DNA of 64,000 bases from positions 1 through 64,000 of the forward strand of contig CAZUGT010000204.1 in NCBI GenBank assembly GCA_964620095.1. Direction: 5' to 3'. Numbering within the stretch: position 1 is the stretch's first letter; each line of letters opens with the position of its first letter. This DNA comes from JAJDXO01 sp964620095 (GTDB lineage Bacteria; Pseudomonadota; Alphaproteobacteria; Rhodospirillales; UBA2165). Position numbers and translations under genes: made by a program. Under the pieces are notes generated by a model. That model was not told where the DNA came from, did not search any database, and worked only from the letters and a program-made list of their open reading frames with translations. Shown piece by piece: positions 45,657 through 55,026 of this stretch.

Positions 45657-47093
45657 GTGTCTCGGTTTCCCAACATCGTATTCATCCTGACAGACCAGCA
45701 ACGGCTCGACACGATTGCCGCCCATGGCCATGACCATATGGATACGCCCCATATTGACCGTCTCGTCGAGGGCGGCACGTCGTTCATGAATATGTATGTT
45801 ACCGCGCCGTCCTGCGCTCCATCGCGCGCGTCTCTATTTTCCGGTACCTACGCGCACACAAACGGGGTCTATCGCAACGATGAAAAGTGGCCTTGGACAT
45901 GGGTGTCATTGCTGAACGCGGCCGGTTACCGATGTGTCAATGTCGGAAAAATGCATACCAATCCGGCTGAGGCGGACTTCGGGTTCCATGAAAGGCATGT
46001 TGTAGAGAACAAGGATCGCGATACCCCGAATCTGCCCTTCTACCTCGATCAATGGGATAAGGCGCTATGGAAACGCGGGGTCGAAAAACCCTCGCGTGTC
46101 ACTTATCGGCGTCGTGAAGATTATAGAGAGCGTCTCGGCGCGTTTTTGTGGGAAGCCGACGAGGATCTGCATGCGGATGTTTTCGTCGCCGATTTGGCGT
46201 GCATGTGGCTGGACCGCTATAGCGGACAGGAGCCCTTCTTTCTTCAGATTGGGCTGCCGGGTCCGCACCCGCCTTACGATCCGACGGAAGAATATGCGCG
46301 AAAATATCTGAATCGCGAATTGCCCAAGGCAATCAGGAATTATGATCTCGATAGTCTTCCGTATCCCCTGCGCAAGCTGCGTGAAGACCACTTGGAGAAG
46401 GATCATGACGGCATTGTCCATCTGAGAGATCCATCGGAGGAACAGCTCCACCGCCAACGGGCCCATTACTATGCCAACGTATCCATGATCGATACGCAAG
46501 TCGGCAAAATAGTTGATGCGCTAACCCGACGCGGCGTGATTGACGACACACTGATTGTCTATTCGACAGACCACGGCGATTGCCTAAATGATCACGGCCT
46601 TTCGCAGAAGTGGAATATGTTCGAACAAAGCGTACATGTTCCCGCGATTGTGTGGGGGCCGGGGGTTAAACAAAACCAGCGAATAGAGGGTTTAACGGCT
46701 TTGTTTGATTTGGGGCCCACCATACTCGAGGCGGCGGGCGTCACGGCGCCGTCTTGGATGGAAGCGCGCTCTCTATGGCCGGAACTCCGTGGTGACGATA
46801 CGTCCGGGCGCGAAGCGGTCTTTTCGGAACACGCAAATGACAAGATTTTGCAGCACACGGAATTCATGACCATGGTGCGGCGAGGTCGCTGGAAACTTGT
46901 GCATTTCGTGGATTGTCAGGAAGGGCAATTGTTCGACCTGGAAGAAGATCACGGCGAAAAAAACAACCTCTGGGATAGTCACGATCACAGTCAAATAAAG
47001 CACGAACTAATTCTGGAGATTCTGTCCTGGCGCATTGAAAGCGACAGAATCACGCAGGGTTTTCGGATGCACTTGAAAAATTCCACTGTTTGA
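45657..47093 (+). CDS. Sulfatase (alkaline-phosphatase superfamily), cytoplasmic
   Basis: This 478-residue protein begins directly with SRFPNIVFILTDQQR, so no signal peptide is present. The active-site motif is CAPSR with C53, which must be converted to formylglycine. Metal and catalytic residues appear in TDQQR, PHPPYDPTEE and YSTDHGD. It hydrolyses an organic sulfate ester. The start is GTG 45657, with AAGGAA upstream; the frame before it overlaps permease 2. It lies between the permease and ATPase genes of the importer, so its substrate is most likely what that importer brings in. Confidence 0.9.
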   Translation: MSRFPNIVFILTDQQRLDTIAAHGHDHMDTPHIDRLVEGGTSFMNMYVTAPSCAPSRASLFSGTYAHTNGVYRNDEKWPWTWVSLLNAAGYRCVNVGKMHTNPAEADFGFHERHVVENKDRDTPNLPFYLDQWDKALWKRGVEKPSRVTYRRREDYRERLGAFLWEADEDLHADVFVADLACMWLDRYSGQEPFFLQIGLPGPHPPYDPTEEYARKYLNRELPKAIRNYDLDSLPYPLRKLREDHLEKDHDGIVHLRDPSEEQLHRQRAHYYANVSMIDTQVGKIVDALTRRGVIDDTLIVYSTDHGDCLNDHGLSQKWNMFEQSVHVPAIVWGPGVKQNQRIEGLTALFDLGPTILEAAGVTAPSWMEARSLWPELRGDDTSGREAVFSEHANDKILQHTEFMTMVRRGRWKLVHFVDCQEGQLFDLEEDHGEKNNLWDSHDHSQIKHELILEILSWRIESDRITQGFRMHLKNSTV

Positions 47094-47103
47094 GGAGTGG
47101 ACG

Positions 47104-48108
47104 ATGACCGAGATAAAGCTCCAGCAAGTTGTGAAATATTTCGATGATGTCGAGGTCATCAAAAGTTTCGACCTGGAAATTCACGATGGGGAGTTTGTCG
47201 TTCTCGTTGGTCCTTCGGGCTGCGGGAAGTCCACGCTGCTGCGGATCATTGCCGGTCTGGAGGATGTGACGAGCGGCAGTATCTATTTGGATGGCGTCGA
47301 TGTCACCGAAATGCCGCCGGCGGCCCGCGGCCTGGCCATGGTATTTCAATCCTATGCGCTCTACCCGCACATGACCGTGCGCGAGAATATGGCGTTCCCC
47401 CTAAGGATGAAGGGTGTTGACCGTGCAGAGCAAGAGCGGCGGGTCGAGCACGCGGCAGGAATTTTGAACTTGTCGGAATACTTGGAGAGAAAACCCTCTC
47501 AGCTCTCCGGCGGGCAGCGCCAGCGCGTGGCTATCGGCCGGGCAATCGTGCGCGAGCCGGTTGCATTCCTGTTTGATGAACCATTGTCCAATCTTGATGC
47601 GGCCTTGCGGGGAAATATGAGATTGGAAATCACCGAACTCCACCAGAAGTTAAAATCAACGATGATATTCGTGACCCATGATCAGGTTGAGGCCATGACA
47701 ATGGCTGACAAAATCGTGGTCTTGCAGGATGGAGTGATTGAGCAGGTCGGTACGCCGCTCGAGCTTTACCGTACGCCCCGCAACATGTTTGTCGCCGGAT
47801 TTATCGGTTCTCCGAAGATAAATTTAATTGCCGGCCGGGAGGCGGAAAAACAAAACGCGCAGACGATCGGCGTTCGGCCGGAACATATTGAAATTTCCAC
47901 GACCGAAGGCGCTTGGCAGGGGACGGTAGGCGTATCGGAACAACTTGGATTCGAGACGTTCCTGCACGTCGAATGCCCGCAATTGGAACAAACCCTCACG
48001 GTTCGTACCGATGGTGAGCGTGAGATAGCGCCCGGTGAGAATGTTTATTTGACGCCGATCAGCGAAAAGATAAATCGTTTCGATGCCAATGGGCTGACCA
48101 TTGGCTAG
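47104..48108 (+). CDS. ABC transporter ATP-binding protein (MalK/UgpC type)
   Basis: This 334-residue ATPase has Walker A GPSGCGKST, signature LSGGQRQR, Walker B FLFDEPLSNLD and THDQVEAMT, plus a C-terminal regulatory domain with VRPEHIEI. It is closely similar in layout to the polyol ATPase at 35814. It lies 10 bp after the first sulfatase and 22 bp before the second, completing the importer begun at 42413. Confidence 0.92.
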   Translation: MTEIKLQQVVKYFDDVEVIKSFDLEIHDGEFVVLVGPSGCGKSTLLRIIAGLEDVTSGSIYLDGVDVTEMPPAARGLAMVFQSYALYPHMTVRENMAFPLRMKGVDRAEQERRVEHAAGILNLSEYLERKPSQLSGGQRQRVAIGRAIVREPVAFLFDEPLSNLDAALRGNMRLEITELHQKLKSTMIFVTHDQVEAMTMADKIVVLQDGVIEQVGTPLELYRTPRNMFVAGFIGSPKINLIAGREAEKQNAQTIGVRPEHIEISTTEGAWQGTVGVSEQLGFETFLHVECPQLEQTLTVRTDGEREIAPGENVYLTPISEKINRFDANGLTIG

Positions 48109-48130
48109 GCCCCAAAGGACGACAGACCCA

Positions 48131-49612
48131 ATGACAAGGCCCAATATTCTTTGGATCTGCACTGACCAGCAAAGATGGGACACCTTGTCCTGCTTGGGAT
48201 TCAAGGGGGCGGTGACACCCAATATAGACCGTCTGGCTTCCTGCGGCGTCATTTTCAAGAATGCCTATTGCCAAAGCCCAATATGCACGCCGAGCCGCGC
48301 ATCGTTCCTAACCGGCATGTATCCGATCGCGACCCAGGTGCATCGCAACGGCAACATCGGCTTCCCGGAGCATTTAACGCTCGTTACGAAACTTTTCGAA
48401 CTCGCCGGCTATCACAATGGTTTGATCGGCAAGCTGCATTTGTCCCGCACGGAGGGGATGAGCGAGGTGCGCCCCGATGACGGCTACCATGAGTTTTACC
48501 CAAAAGGGCCGGTTGGCGGCCCAGGCAGTGACTATTGTACATGGCTGGAGGAGAGAGGCTTTGATCCAAAGAGACTTTCCGAACCGCGCCGGGGAATTTG
48601 CGATCCAAGCGTGGATACCGAATATAGCCAGACCACGTGGTCATGGGAGCGCGCACTCAGCTTCATCGAAAACAACGTGGATAAACCCTGGTTGTTGTCG
48701 GTGAACGTGTTCGATCCGCATCCACCCTTCGATCCTCCAGCTGAATATATGGCCAAGTTCGATCCGGTACATATGCCGGAAGCGAAATTCAGGCTCTCGG
48801 ACATCGAACACCAAAAACGGTTTGCGGGTGTGGATCAGCAGGCAAGGCAAGCGGTCATTCCGGATGAATTTTCACGACTCGAAAATGTTCGACCCGCGAA
48901 TGCCCGGGATGACGATGACGGGTTCATGGGAACCCATGATACGCCGCCGAGCCGCTACAACGTCCAGGAAATCCGCGCCGCCTATCAAGCCATGATTCTG
49001 CTGCTCGATGACATGGTGGGAAGTCTGCTGCAAAAGCTGGAAGAAACAGAACTCCTTGAAAATACGATCATCGTCTTTACCAGCGATCATGGCGAAATGC
49101 TCGGAGATCACGGCCTGCTCTACAAGGGGTGCCGTTTCTATGAAGGCCTCGTCCATGTGCCGCTGATAATCTCCGTTCCGGATTCGGGGCTGCGCGGGTC
49201 GGCGTCGGAGGCTCTTGTCGAACTCGTCGATATCGCGCCGACGCTACTCGACCTAGTGGGGATCGATATCCCTCAAAATATGCAGGGAAAATCCTTGGGC
49301 CCGTTACTGAGGGGTGAAGCGCCTCTCGATTTTCACAAGCCATATGTATTGTCGGAATATTTCGATTGTTTGCGCTTTCCGGGCTCGGTCGGCTCGCGGG
49401 CCAGCATGTATTTTGATGGACGGCACAAGCTGAACATTTATCACGACGCGGGCGAAGGAGAGCTGTTCGACTTGGAATCCGATCCCGACGAGTTTTCGGA
49501 CCGGTGGCATGATCCGGACTATGCCGAGATCAAATCCGAGCTTCTTCTGCGGCATTTCGGCGCAATAATGAAAGTGTCCGGCTCCGGCCCCGAGCGCAGC
49601 CACGACTTTTAA
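48131..49612 (+). CDS. Sulfatase, cytoplasmic
   Basis: This 493-residue protein opens MTRPNILWICTDQQRWD with no signal peptide and has the active-site CTPSR at C52. IVFTSDHGEMLGDHG supplies the late metal ligands. The start is ATG 48131; AAAGGA lies about 12 nt upstream. It is the last gene of the importer operon. It is clearly not a recent duplicate of the other sulfatase, so the two probably cut different positions of one substrate or two different substrates. Confidence 0.9.
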   Translation: MTRPNILWICTDQQRWDTLSCLGFKGAVTPNIDRLASCGVIFKNAYCQSPICTPSRASFLTGMYPIATQVHRNGNIGFPEHLTLVTKLFELAGYHNGLIGKLHLSRTEGMSEVRPDDGYHEFYPKGPVGGPGSDYCTWLEERGFDPKRLSEPRRGICDPSVDTEYSQTTWSWERALSFIENNVDKPWLLSVNVFDPHPPFDPPAEYMAKFDPVHMPEAKFRLSDIEHQKRFAGVDQQARQAVIPDEFSRLENVRPANARDDDDGFMGTHDTPPSRYNVQEIRAAYQAMILLLDDMVGSLLQKLEETELLENTIIVFTSDHGEMLGDHGLLYKGCRFYEGLVHVPLIISVPDSGLRGSASEALVELVDIAPTLLDLVGIDIPQNMQGKSLGPLLRGEAPLDFHKPYVLSEYFDCLRFPGSVGSRASMYFDGRHKLNIYHDAGEGELFDLESDPDEFSDRWHDPDYAEIKSELLLRHFGAIMKVSGSGPERSHDF

Positions 49613-49898
49613 TCGATTTCATCCGAGACCATTGAAAATTTTACCGGGTATCGGGGTGAACAGTCCTGCGACCGTACTTGGAAAGGGTATCAATCGCAGT
49701 GTTCCAACCAACGTCCCATGCCAGATGGGCACCATTGGGAAACGTAGCGCCCGCGTCGCTGGCGAAGTCGCCGAAAGGGGTTACGAGGTAGAATCGTTTA
49801 GGCCAATCGCGTAAGGAGTAGCAAACCTTAGCCAGTGGCGGGCTACGTACTTACATATTCCTCTTGTAGATCAAGAGGTTGCGACGGCTCAGACCACG
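49613..49898. other. Spacer after the sulfatase operon
   Basis: No gene or hairpin is convincing. It ends at the second copy of the 46-bp repeat. Confidence 0.4.
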
Positions 49899-49944
49899 AC
49901 TTCGATCGAATGTCGGTCTCGGTGGTTGCGAGCCCCCGCAACCA
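49899..49944 (+). repeat. 46-bp direct repeat, copy 2
   Basis: It matches 7242-7287 at 45 of 46 bases in the same orientation, including the CCCCCGCAACCA end. Unlike copy 1 it is not followed by the terminator and repeat sequence, but by a recombinase fragment. Confidence 0.75.
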
Positions 49945-49945
49945 C

Positions 49946-50200
49946 CTATACCGAACTCCTGCAACCATCAAGCTTCTTCGTGACCCGGGAGAACTCGGTC
50001 TCTAACTCCCTGCGTTGGACGTCCAAATGTTGTTGGCGGAGACGCACCTCTTCAGGAAAAGCGGTCAAGAACTCTTTGACGAGTTCGGGGGCCATTAGGC
50101 GCTCTCTAAGCCCATCCAAGATTAGACTGTCGAAAACGCCGCGCTTGATGCGTCTACGATTGGTGCGCATACCAACGAGGAACGACTGAACACCAAATCG
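49946..50200 (-). pseudogene. Serine recombinase fragment (coiled-coil part)
   Basis: The minus frame RRRIKRGVFDSLILDGLRER then LMAPELVKEFLTAFPEEVRL and ELETEFSRVTKKLDG matches the region after the zinc ribbon in large serine recombinases (LEDRVLDGLRERLM.PELV..F). The catalytic resolvase domain is missing. Confidence 0.62.
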
Positions 50201-50460
50201 CAAAAGCCCGCTTCGGTACCAAATATGGACAAAAGGGTGAGTGTCTGGGGCGAACCGCTAATGCCCCAAGGCGGAACCGGGCACCCGGTTCAGGAGACGA
50301 TGCCGGATTGCCGTTTGGCATATGCTCCGCGAATTGCAAACCTCCCGACAATGTAAAATCCCCGACATTCAATTCGGCCGCGCGCGGATAGTTTCTCACG
50401 TGCTGCATCGGCTGGAGCTTGGTGAGGCATTGTCTGGATTACCCGCCAGAGGAAAGATCA
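50201..50460. other. Spacer before the beta-hydroxyacid dehydrogenase gene
   Basis: About 260 bp with no recognised gene. Its last bases, CCAGAGGAAAGATCA, give the ribosome-binding site of the next gene. Confidence 0.4.
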
Positions 50461-51393
50461 ATGGCAGACGAGAAAAAAGCGACGTTTGACGCCGGCCTGA
50501 TCGGCGTCGGCAATATGGGCCAGGGGCTCGGCAAGAATATTTTGGAGAACGGGTTTTCGCTGGTCGTGCAGGACCTGAAGCCATCTGCCGTGTCCCGGCT
50601 GGAAGAGCGCGGGGCGGTCGGCGCCATCGATCTGAAAAGCCTGATGAGCCAGACCGACATTGTGATGACTTGCCTTCCCAGCATGGGCTCCATCGAAGCG
50701 GTTTACGGGTCTCCGGACGGGATCATCGCCAATGTCCGGCCTGGCATGGTGATCGTCGACTTCTCCACCAGCAGTCCGGAATTGACCCGCCGGTACGGTG
50801 CGATGCTGGAAGAGAAGGGCGCCCAACTCATTGATACGCCCATGCTCCGAAATCCGCAGGCGGCATTCGACGGGACGCTGCAGCTCCTGGTTTCCGGTCC
50901 GGACGGCGCGATTGAACGCGCGAAGCCCTTGCTCGAAGCCGTTTCCGAGGAATTGATCCCTTCCGGAGACCTGGGCAACGGTCACGCGATCAAGTTGATT
51001 AACAACGCGGTCACCATCGCGAACGGCGCGATCCTTTGTGAGACGTTTACCGTCGCCCGGAAGATGGGCATCGATCTGAACACCCTCAACCGGGTCATGG
51101 GCGTGAGTTTCGCGGCCAGCAAAAAGCTTCCCGATACGGCCCGGCGCCTGATCGAAGACGACCACAAGAATACCTTTTCGATCGACGTGTCGCTGAAGGA
51201 TATCGATCTGTTCACCAAGCTCTCCTTGGAACTTGGCGCACTGACCCCGATTGCCGAAGCGACGCGCGATCTGTTTCGGATGGCTTCGCAGTTCGGCTAC
51301 GGCGACGAACACAATACCCGTGTGGGCAGCGTACTCGCCAGGTTCGCCGGAACGGACTTCGGGGAGGAAGAGAGCAAGAAGGCAAGTTCCTAA
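50461..51393 (+). CDS. Beta-hydroxyacid dehydrogenase (GarR/HIBADH type)
   Basis: This 310-residue protein begins FDAGLIGVGNMGQGLGKNIL, the NAD(P)-binding loop. It has VDFSTSSPELTRRYG (substrate region) and NGHAIKLINNAVTIANGAIL with the catalytic lysine. Members interconvert tartronate semialdehyde and glycerate, or 3-hydroxyisobutyrate and its semialdehyde. The start is ATG 50461, with AGAGGAAAG upstream. It is convergent with the Crp/Fnr gene at 51429. Substrate within the sulfur-ester region is unknown. Confidence 0.88.
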   Translation: MADEKKATFDAGLIGVGNMGQGLGKNILENGFSLVVQDLKPSAVSRLEERGAVGAIDLKSLMSQTDIVMTCLPSMGSIEAVYGSPDGIIANVRPGMVIVDFSTSSPELTRRYGAMLEEKGAQLIDTPMLRNPQAAFDGTLQLLVSGPDGAIERAKPLLEAVSEELIPSGDLGNGHAIKLINNAVTIANGAILCETFTVARKMGIDLNTLNRVMGVSFAASKKLPDTARRLIEDDHKNTFSIDVSLKDIDLFTKLSLELGALTPIAEATRDLFRMASQFGYGDEHNTRVGSVLARFAGTDFGEEESKKASS

Positions 51394-51428
51394 GGGAGCC
51401 CGGCTCGGCGGCCCCGCCGGACCTGTCC

Positions 51429-52154
51429 CTAGCGGAAATAGACCACCTCGCCGCCGGCGTGGGCCTCGAGCTTGTCGATGTCGGGAACATGGATGCGGCC
51501 GTACTCGACCTGGATCAGGTCCAGCGATTCCAGGTGTTTCAGGTGTTTGTTCACGGTCGGCCGGGTCGACTTGATGATCCTTCCCAACTCTTCCTGGGTG
51601 ATCTTCAGGTCGACGGCGCCGACGCCGATATGTTCGCGCTGGGCAAGCGCCATCGAAACGATCGTCCGGATAAGGCGCGTCTCGACCGGGTTCAAGGCGA
51701 GGTTTTCTATGAGGGTGTATGCCTTGCGCAGCCGATAGCTCATTAGGCGGGCGACCATGTCGTAGAGGTCGGGGAAGCGATCGAGCGCCGCCTTGAAATC
51801 GTTGCGGTGGATCAACAGCAACTCGGTCTCCCCATAGGCATAGACCTCATTGGGGTTTTTTTCACCATCCATGACCGACGTGATGCCCCAGATGTTTCCC
51901 TCCGTGAGGATGGAAAAGACATGCTCGACGCCCTCGACCGACGAACTCATGCTGCGGAGGCCGCCGCGGACGATGGTCGCCAGGTGCGTGGGAATATCAT
52001 CCCGCGTCACGAAAAGCGTTCCGTCGGGGAGGATTTTGACCGTCGAGACATGGGCCAGATGATCGATGACCCCGGCCGGCAGACCGGCAAACCAGTAATT
52101 GCCGGCGAGGAAGCTCCGCCGATTTTCCCGGCTATTTGGCACCGCTTGATCCAT
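51429..52154 (-). CDS. Crp/Fnr-family transcriptional regulator
   Basis: This 241-residue protein has an N-terminal cyclic-nucleotide-binding fold (GTLFVTRDDIPTHLATIVRG, EGNIWGITSVMDGEK). The C-terminal Crp helix-turn-helix is ITQEELGRIIKSTRPTVNKHLKHLESL. No cysteine cluster like that of Fnr is present, so an oxygen-sensing iron-sulfur centre is unlikely. It diverges from the toroid-like gene at 52331 with 176 bp between starts and is the only regulator in the 50-64 kb region, so it may control these genes (inference). Confidence 0.88.
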   Translation of the reverse strand: MDQAVPNSRENRRSFLAGNYWFAGLPAGVIDHLAHVSTVKILPDGTLFVTRDDIPTHLATIVRGGLRSMSSSVEGVEHVFSILTEGNIWGITSVMDGEKNPNEVYAYGETELLLIHRNDFKAALDRFPDLYDMVARLMSYRLRKAYTLIENLALNPVETRLIRTIVSMALAQREHIGVGAVDLKITQEELGRIIKSTRPTVNKHLKHLESLDLIQVEYGRIHVPDIDKLEAHAGGEVVYFR

Positions 52155-52330
52155 CGCTTCCCTGTTTGTCGGCTGCCCAACATTTCGTTGTCCCGATTTT
52201 GCCTAATATTTCGGGGATTTGTAAGGGCCGCAGGAAGCGGCGCCGGGCTCCGGCGTCGAAGATCGCGACTCGGCAACCGGCCCGGGGCGCCCGCGAGGAA
52301 AGAAACAAGGGACATTTGGAGGCGAGACGC

Positions 52331-53338
52331 ATGTTTACAGCGCAACAACTGATCCAGGCCGGCAACAAAACCGTCGAATGGGCGTCCGGCCACCTCAACG
52401 AGGACGGCAGCTTCGGCGGTGTCGAGGAACGCATTCTCGCCTATTACAAGGCGCCCATGGCCTTCGCCCTATCGGGCCGGGTCGGGGAAGCCGCCGCCGT
52501 GGCAAACCATCTCAAAAATACCTTCTTCCGGAACGGCGATTTTCATGGGGTGAGGAACGATCCAACCTCCGGCGGATCGAAGAACTACCGCAACGCCTGG
52601 ATCGGGCGCGGCCTCCACACTCTCGGCTTCTATGACCTTTCGGTTCCAACCGGTGATTTCCTGGAATCCGAAATGGACGAGAAGACCGGCGGTGTCCTCA
52701 CGGCCTCGTCGGTTGAGGGTCAGGACCGTGAAATGGACTGGGGAAGCACCTGCTCCACGGCGATCGCCTTGCTGGCGATGGGCCGGCACGAGCCTGCCGT
52801 CCGCTGCGGCGATTTCCTCGCCCAAATGCTCAACGACCAGGACGGCGGCGGCGAAGCGCTTTATCTCCGGCGCGGCGGTTCCGGCGAAATCATCACGGAC
52901 ATGACCGACCGGCCGGCCAACCTCTATTCCGTGATGATCGGCCAGACAGGCCAGGTGTACTGGTATCTGGGAATGGCGATGGTCGCGTTTGCCGGCCTCT
53001 ACCGGTGGACCGGGGACGAAAAATGGAAAAAAGCAGGCGACCAGATTTACGATATCGTTTCCCGTTGCGACGACGAGGTCTACGCGATCATCACCAACGG
53101 GAAGGTCGCCTGGGGCGCCGGTGCCATGTTTGCCGCGACCGGCGACAAGAAGTTCGGTCAGCTCGGCGATAAAATCTGGACGTGGGTGTGCGATACCCAG
53201 ACACCCGAGGGGGTCTGGCTGCGGCCCGGGGCCGAGACCGTCGCCGATCAGGCTCTTGACGTCTCGCTCGATACGTCGCTGGAGCGGGCTTCCTACATGT
53301 TCGATCTCGCCAAGACCCTGGCGGGCGGCGATTACTAG
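52331..53338 (+). CDS. Predicted alpha-alpha toroid protein of unknown function
   Basis: This 335-residue protein has no signal peptide. It has repeated helical hairpins with glycine-rich turns (ASGHLNEDGSFGGVEERILA, STCSTAIALLAMGRHEPAVR, GQVYWYLGMAMVAFAGLYRW). The pattern recalls (alpha/alpha)6 folds of terpene cyclases and six-hairpin glycosidases, but I cannot assign a family. WGSTCSTAIALL and GAGAMFAATGDKK are likely conserved spots. Start ATG 52331; no clear ribosome-binding site. It is convergent with the sulfatase at 53357, 18 bp away. A role in sugar processing next to sulfatases is plausible but unproven. Confidence 0.6.
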   Translation: MFTAQQLIQAGNKTVEWASGHLNEDGSFGGVEERILAYYKAPMAFALSGRVGEAAAVANHLKNTFFRNGDFHGVRNDPTSGGSKNYRNAWIGRGLHTLGFYDLSVPTGDFLESEMDEKTGGVLTASSVEGQDREMDWGSTCSTAIALLAMGRHEPAVRCGDFLAQMLNDQDGGGEALYLRRGGSGEIITDMTDRPANLYSVMIGQTGQVYWYLGMAMVAFAGLYRWTGDEKWKKAGDQIYDIVSRCDDEVYAIITNGKVAWGAGAMFAATGDKKFGQLGDKIWTWVCDTQTPEGVWLRPGAETVADQALDVSLDTSLERASYMFDLAKTLAGGDY

Positions 53339-53356
53339 GCAGGCGGAGGCGGCGCG

Positions 53357-54865
53357 TCAGCCGAAGTCGGCCGGATCGGGCAGGTAGAAGGTGGAGCCGC
53401 CAACGGTCTGGCGCTCGATCAGGCTTCGGTGTGGCCGGAGCGGCCGGTATCTCAGAAACGGCAGGACGTGTTCGTCCATCATCCCTTCAACCACGTCCGC
53501 ATGCTTCGGATCGTCCACGAGGTTGTTGTCTTCGAGGGGGTCGGTCTCGGAATCGAACAATTGTGCCGGCGTGCGTTCGTCTTCGTAGACCACGAGCTTG
53601 TACCGGTCGGTCTTGAACATCCCCATGCCGTAGGATTCGCTGATCACCACCTTGTGGTCGGGAACCGCGCCTTCGCCCGTAACGGCGGGCAGCAGCGAGC
53701 GGCCCTCTGCGGTGGGCAGTTCGGCATTGGCGATGTCCCGGATGGTCGCCGAGATATCCATGTGCTGAATCAGATCGTCGATCTGGCCGGCCTTCGTGCC
53801 CGCGGGCGGACGAACAATGAGCGGGACCTTCACCGCCTGATCGAAGAAGACCATTTTCTTGATCATCCGGTGCTCGCCCATCATCTCTCCGTGATCCGAG
53901 GTATAGATCACCCAGGTGTTTTCCAGCCTGCCCGTCCGTTCGAGAGCGTCGACGATCTTGCCGATGGACCGGTCGATGATGCTGACATTCGCGTAGTAGG
54001 CGCGGCGCAGTTTGACGATCGCCTCGTCGGTCATGGTTTCCGAATCGCAGTACCGCAAGAATGCCCTTAGGAAGATGGAAAGCGGGCCCGATTTCGGAAC
54101 CTCCGGCCGCTTGAGGGACCCCGGCATCGGAATGTCGACGCCGTCGTACCAATCCACCGCCTCCTGCGGCGCGTCCCAAGGGTCGTGAGGGCCTGGAAAT
54201 CCGATCTGAACGAAGAACGGCTTGTCGCCGTCATAGTTTTCCAGCCACTCGGCCGTGAAGTCGCCTAGCCAGGCATCCTGATAGGCGTCCAGCGGCAACG
54301 GGATGGGGTCGGCCTGCCAGGCCCGGTAGGGCGGCGCATCGGGGGCGGCCTCGCGCTTGTGCTTCTGTCTGGAGCCCAGGTAGTCGCGGTAGGTATTCAG
54401 CAGGTCCCGGCTTTCGAGGAAGTCGGTGTACTTGGTGTTCAGGAAATACGTCGCTTCCTTGCCGACCGTCTCCAGCACCTCGGTAAAGCCGTAGCCGTTG
54501 AGCTGACCAATTTGCTCATCGGCGTGCTTCACCCGCGGCGGGATATGGCGCCAGAAGTGGGTCTTTCCGATCACCGCCGTATGGTATCCGGCCTGCTGAA
54601 GCGCCTGCGCGTAGGTGGGCACGGCATCGTGGACCTCGGACATGTTCTCGAAGACACCATGATCCCGCACGTAGCGTTCGGTGAGAAGGGATGCCCGCGC
54701 CGGCATGCAGAGCGGCCCCTGGACGTAGACGTTGTTGAATTGGACGCCTTCGCCGGCCAGCCGGTCCGTGCTCGGCGTTTTGGCTATGGGATCGCCCGTG
54801 GAGCCAAGCATATCCGCCCGCTGTTGGTCGGGCATGAGGAGAACGATGTTCGGTTTGTCGGGCAC
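53357..54865 (-). CDS. Sulfatase, cytoplasmic (CMPAR active site)
   Basis: This 502-residue protein opens MPDKPNIVLLMPDQQRADML and has no signal peptide. The active-site motif is CMPAR (C53), in which alanine replaces the usual serine of CxPSR; the core CxPxR needed for formylglycine formation remains. YTSDHGEMMGEH and FVQIGFPGPHDPW provide other family features. It diverges from the DUF3604 gene with 161 bp between starts, so one divergent promoter region could serve both. Confidence 0.9.
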   Translation of the reverse strand: MPDKPNIVLLMPDQQRADMLGSTGDPIAKTPSTDRLAGEGVQFNNVYVQGPLCMPARASLLTERYVRDHGVFENMSEVHDAVPTYAQALQQAGYHTAVIGKTHFWRHIPPRVKHADEQIGQLNGYGFTEVLETVGKEATYFLNTKYTDFLESRDLLNTYRDYLGSRQKHKREAAPDAPPYRAWQADPIPLPLDAYQDAWLGDFTAEWLENYDGDKPFFVQIGFPGPHDPWDAPQEAVDWYDGVDIPMPGSLKRPEVPKSGPLSIFLRAFLRYCDSETMTDEAIVKLRRAYYANVSIIDRSIGKIVDALERTGRLENTWVIYTSDHGEMMGEHRMIKKMVFFDQAVKVPLIVRPPAGTKAGQIDDLIQHMDISATIRDIANAELPTAEGRSLLPAVTGEGAVPDHKVVISESYGMGMFKTDRYKLVVYEDERTPAQLFDSETDPLEDNNLVDDPKHADVVEGMMDEHVLPFLRYRPLRPHRSLIERQTVGGSTFYLPDPADFG

Positions 54866-55026
54866 TTTGGCGGCTCCCCGTCAGGTTGACCCTACCCGTT
54901 TGGTCCAGGTATTCCGGGATAGTGGAGGCGCCCGCACCAAAAGAATGTAATCGATCCGACAAACTGGTCCGCGCGTCGCCGCCATGATATTGGAACTAAT
55001 GCCTAGGCCTCCCGGGAGATACGGAA

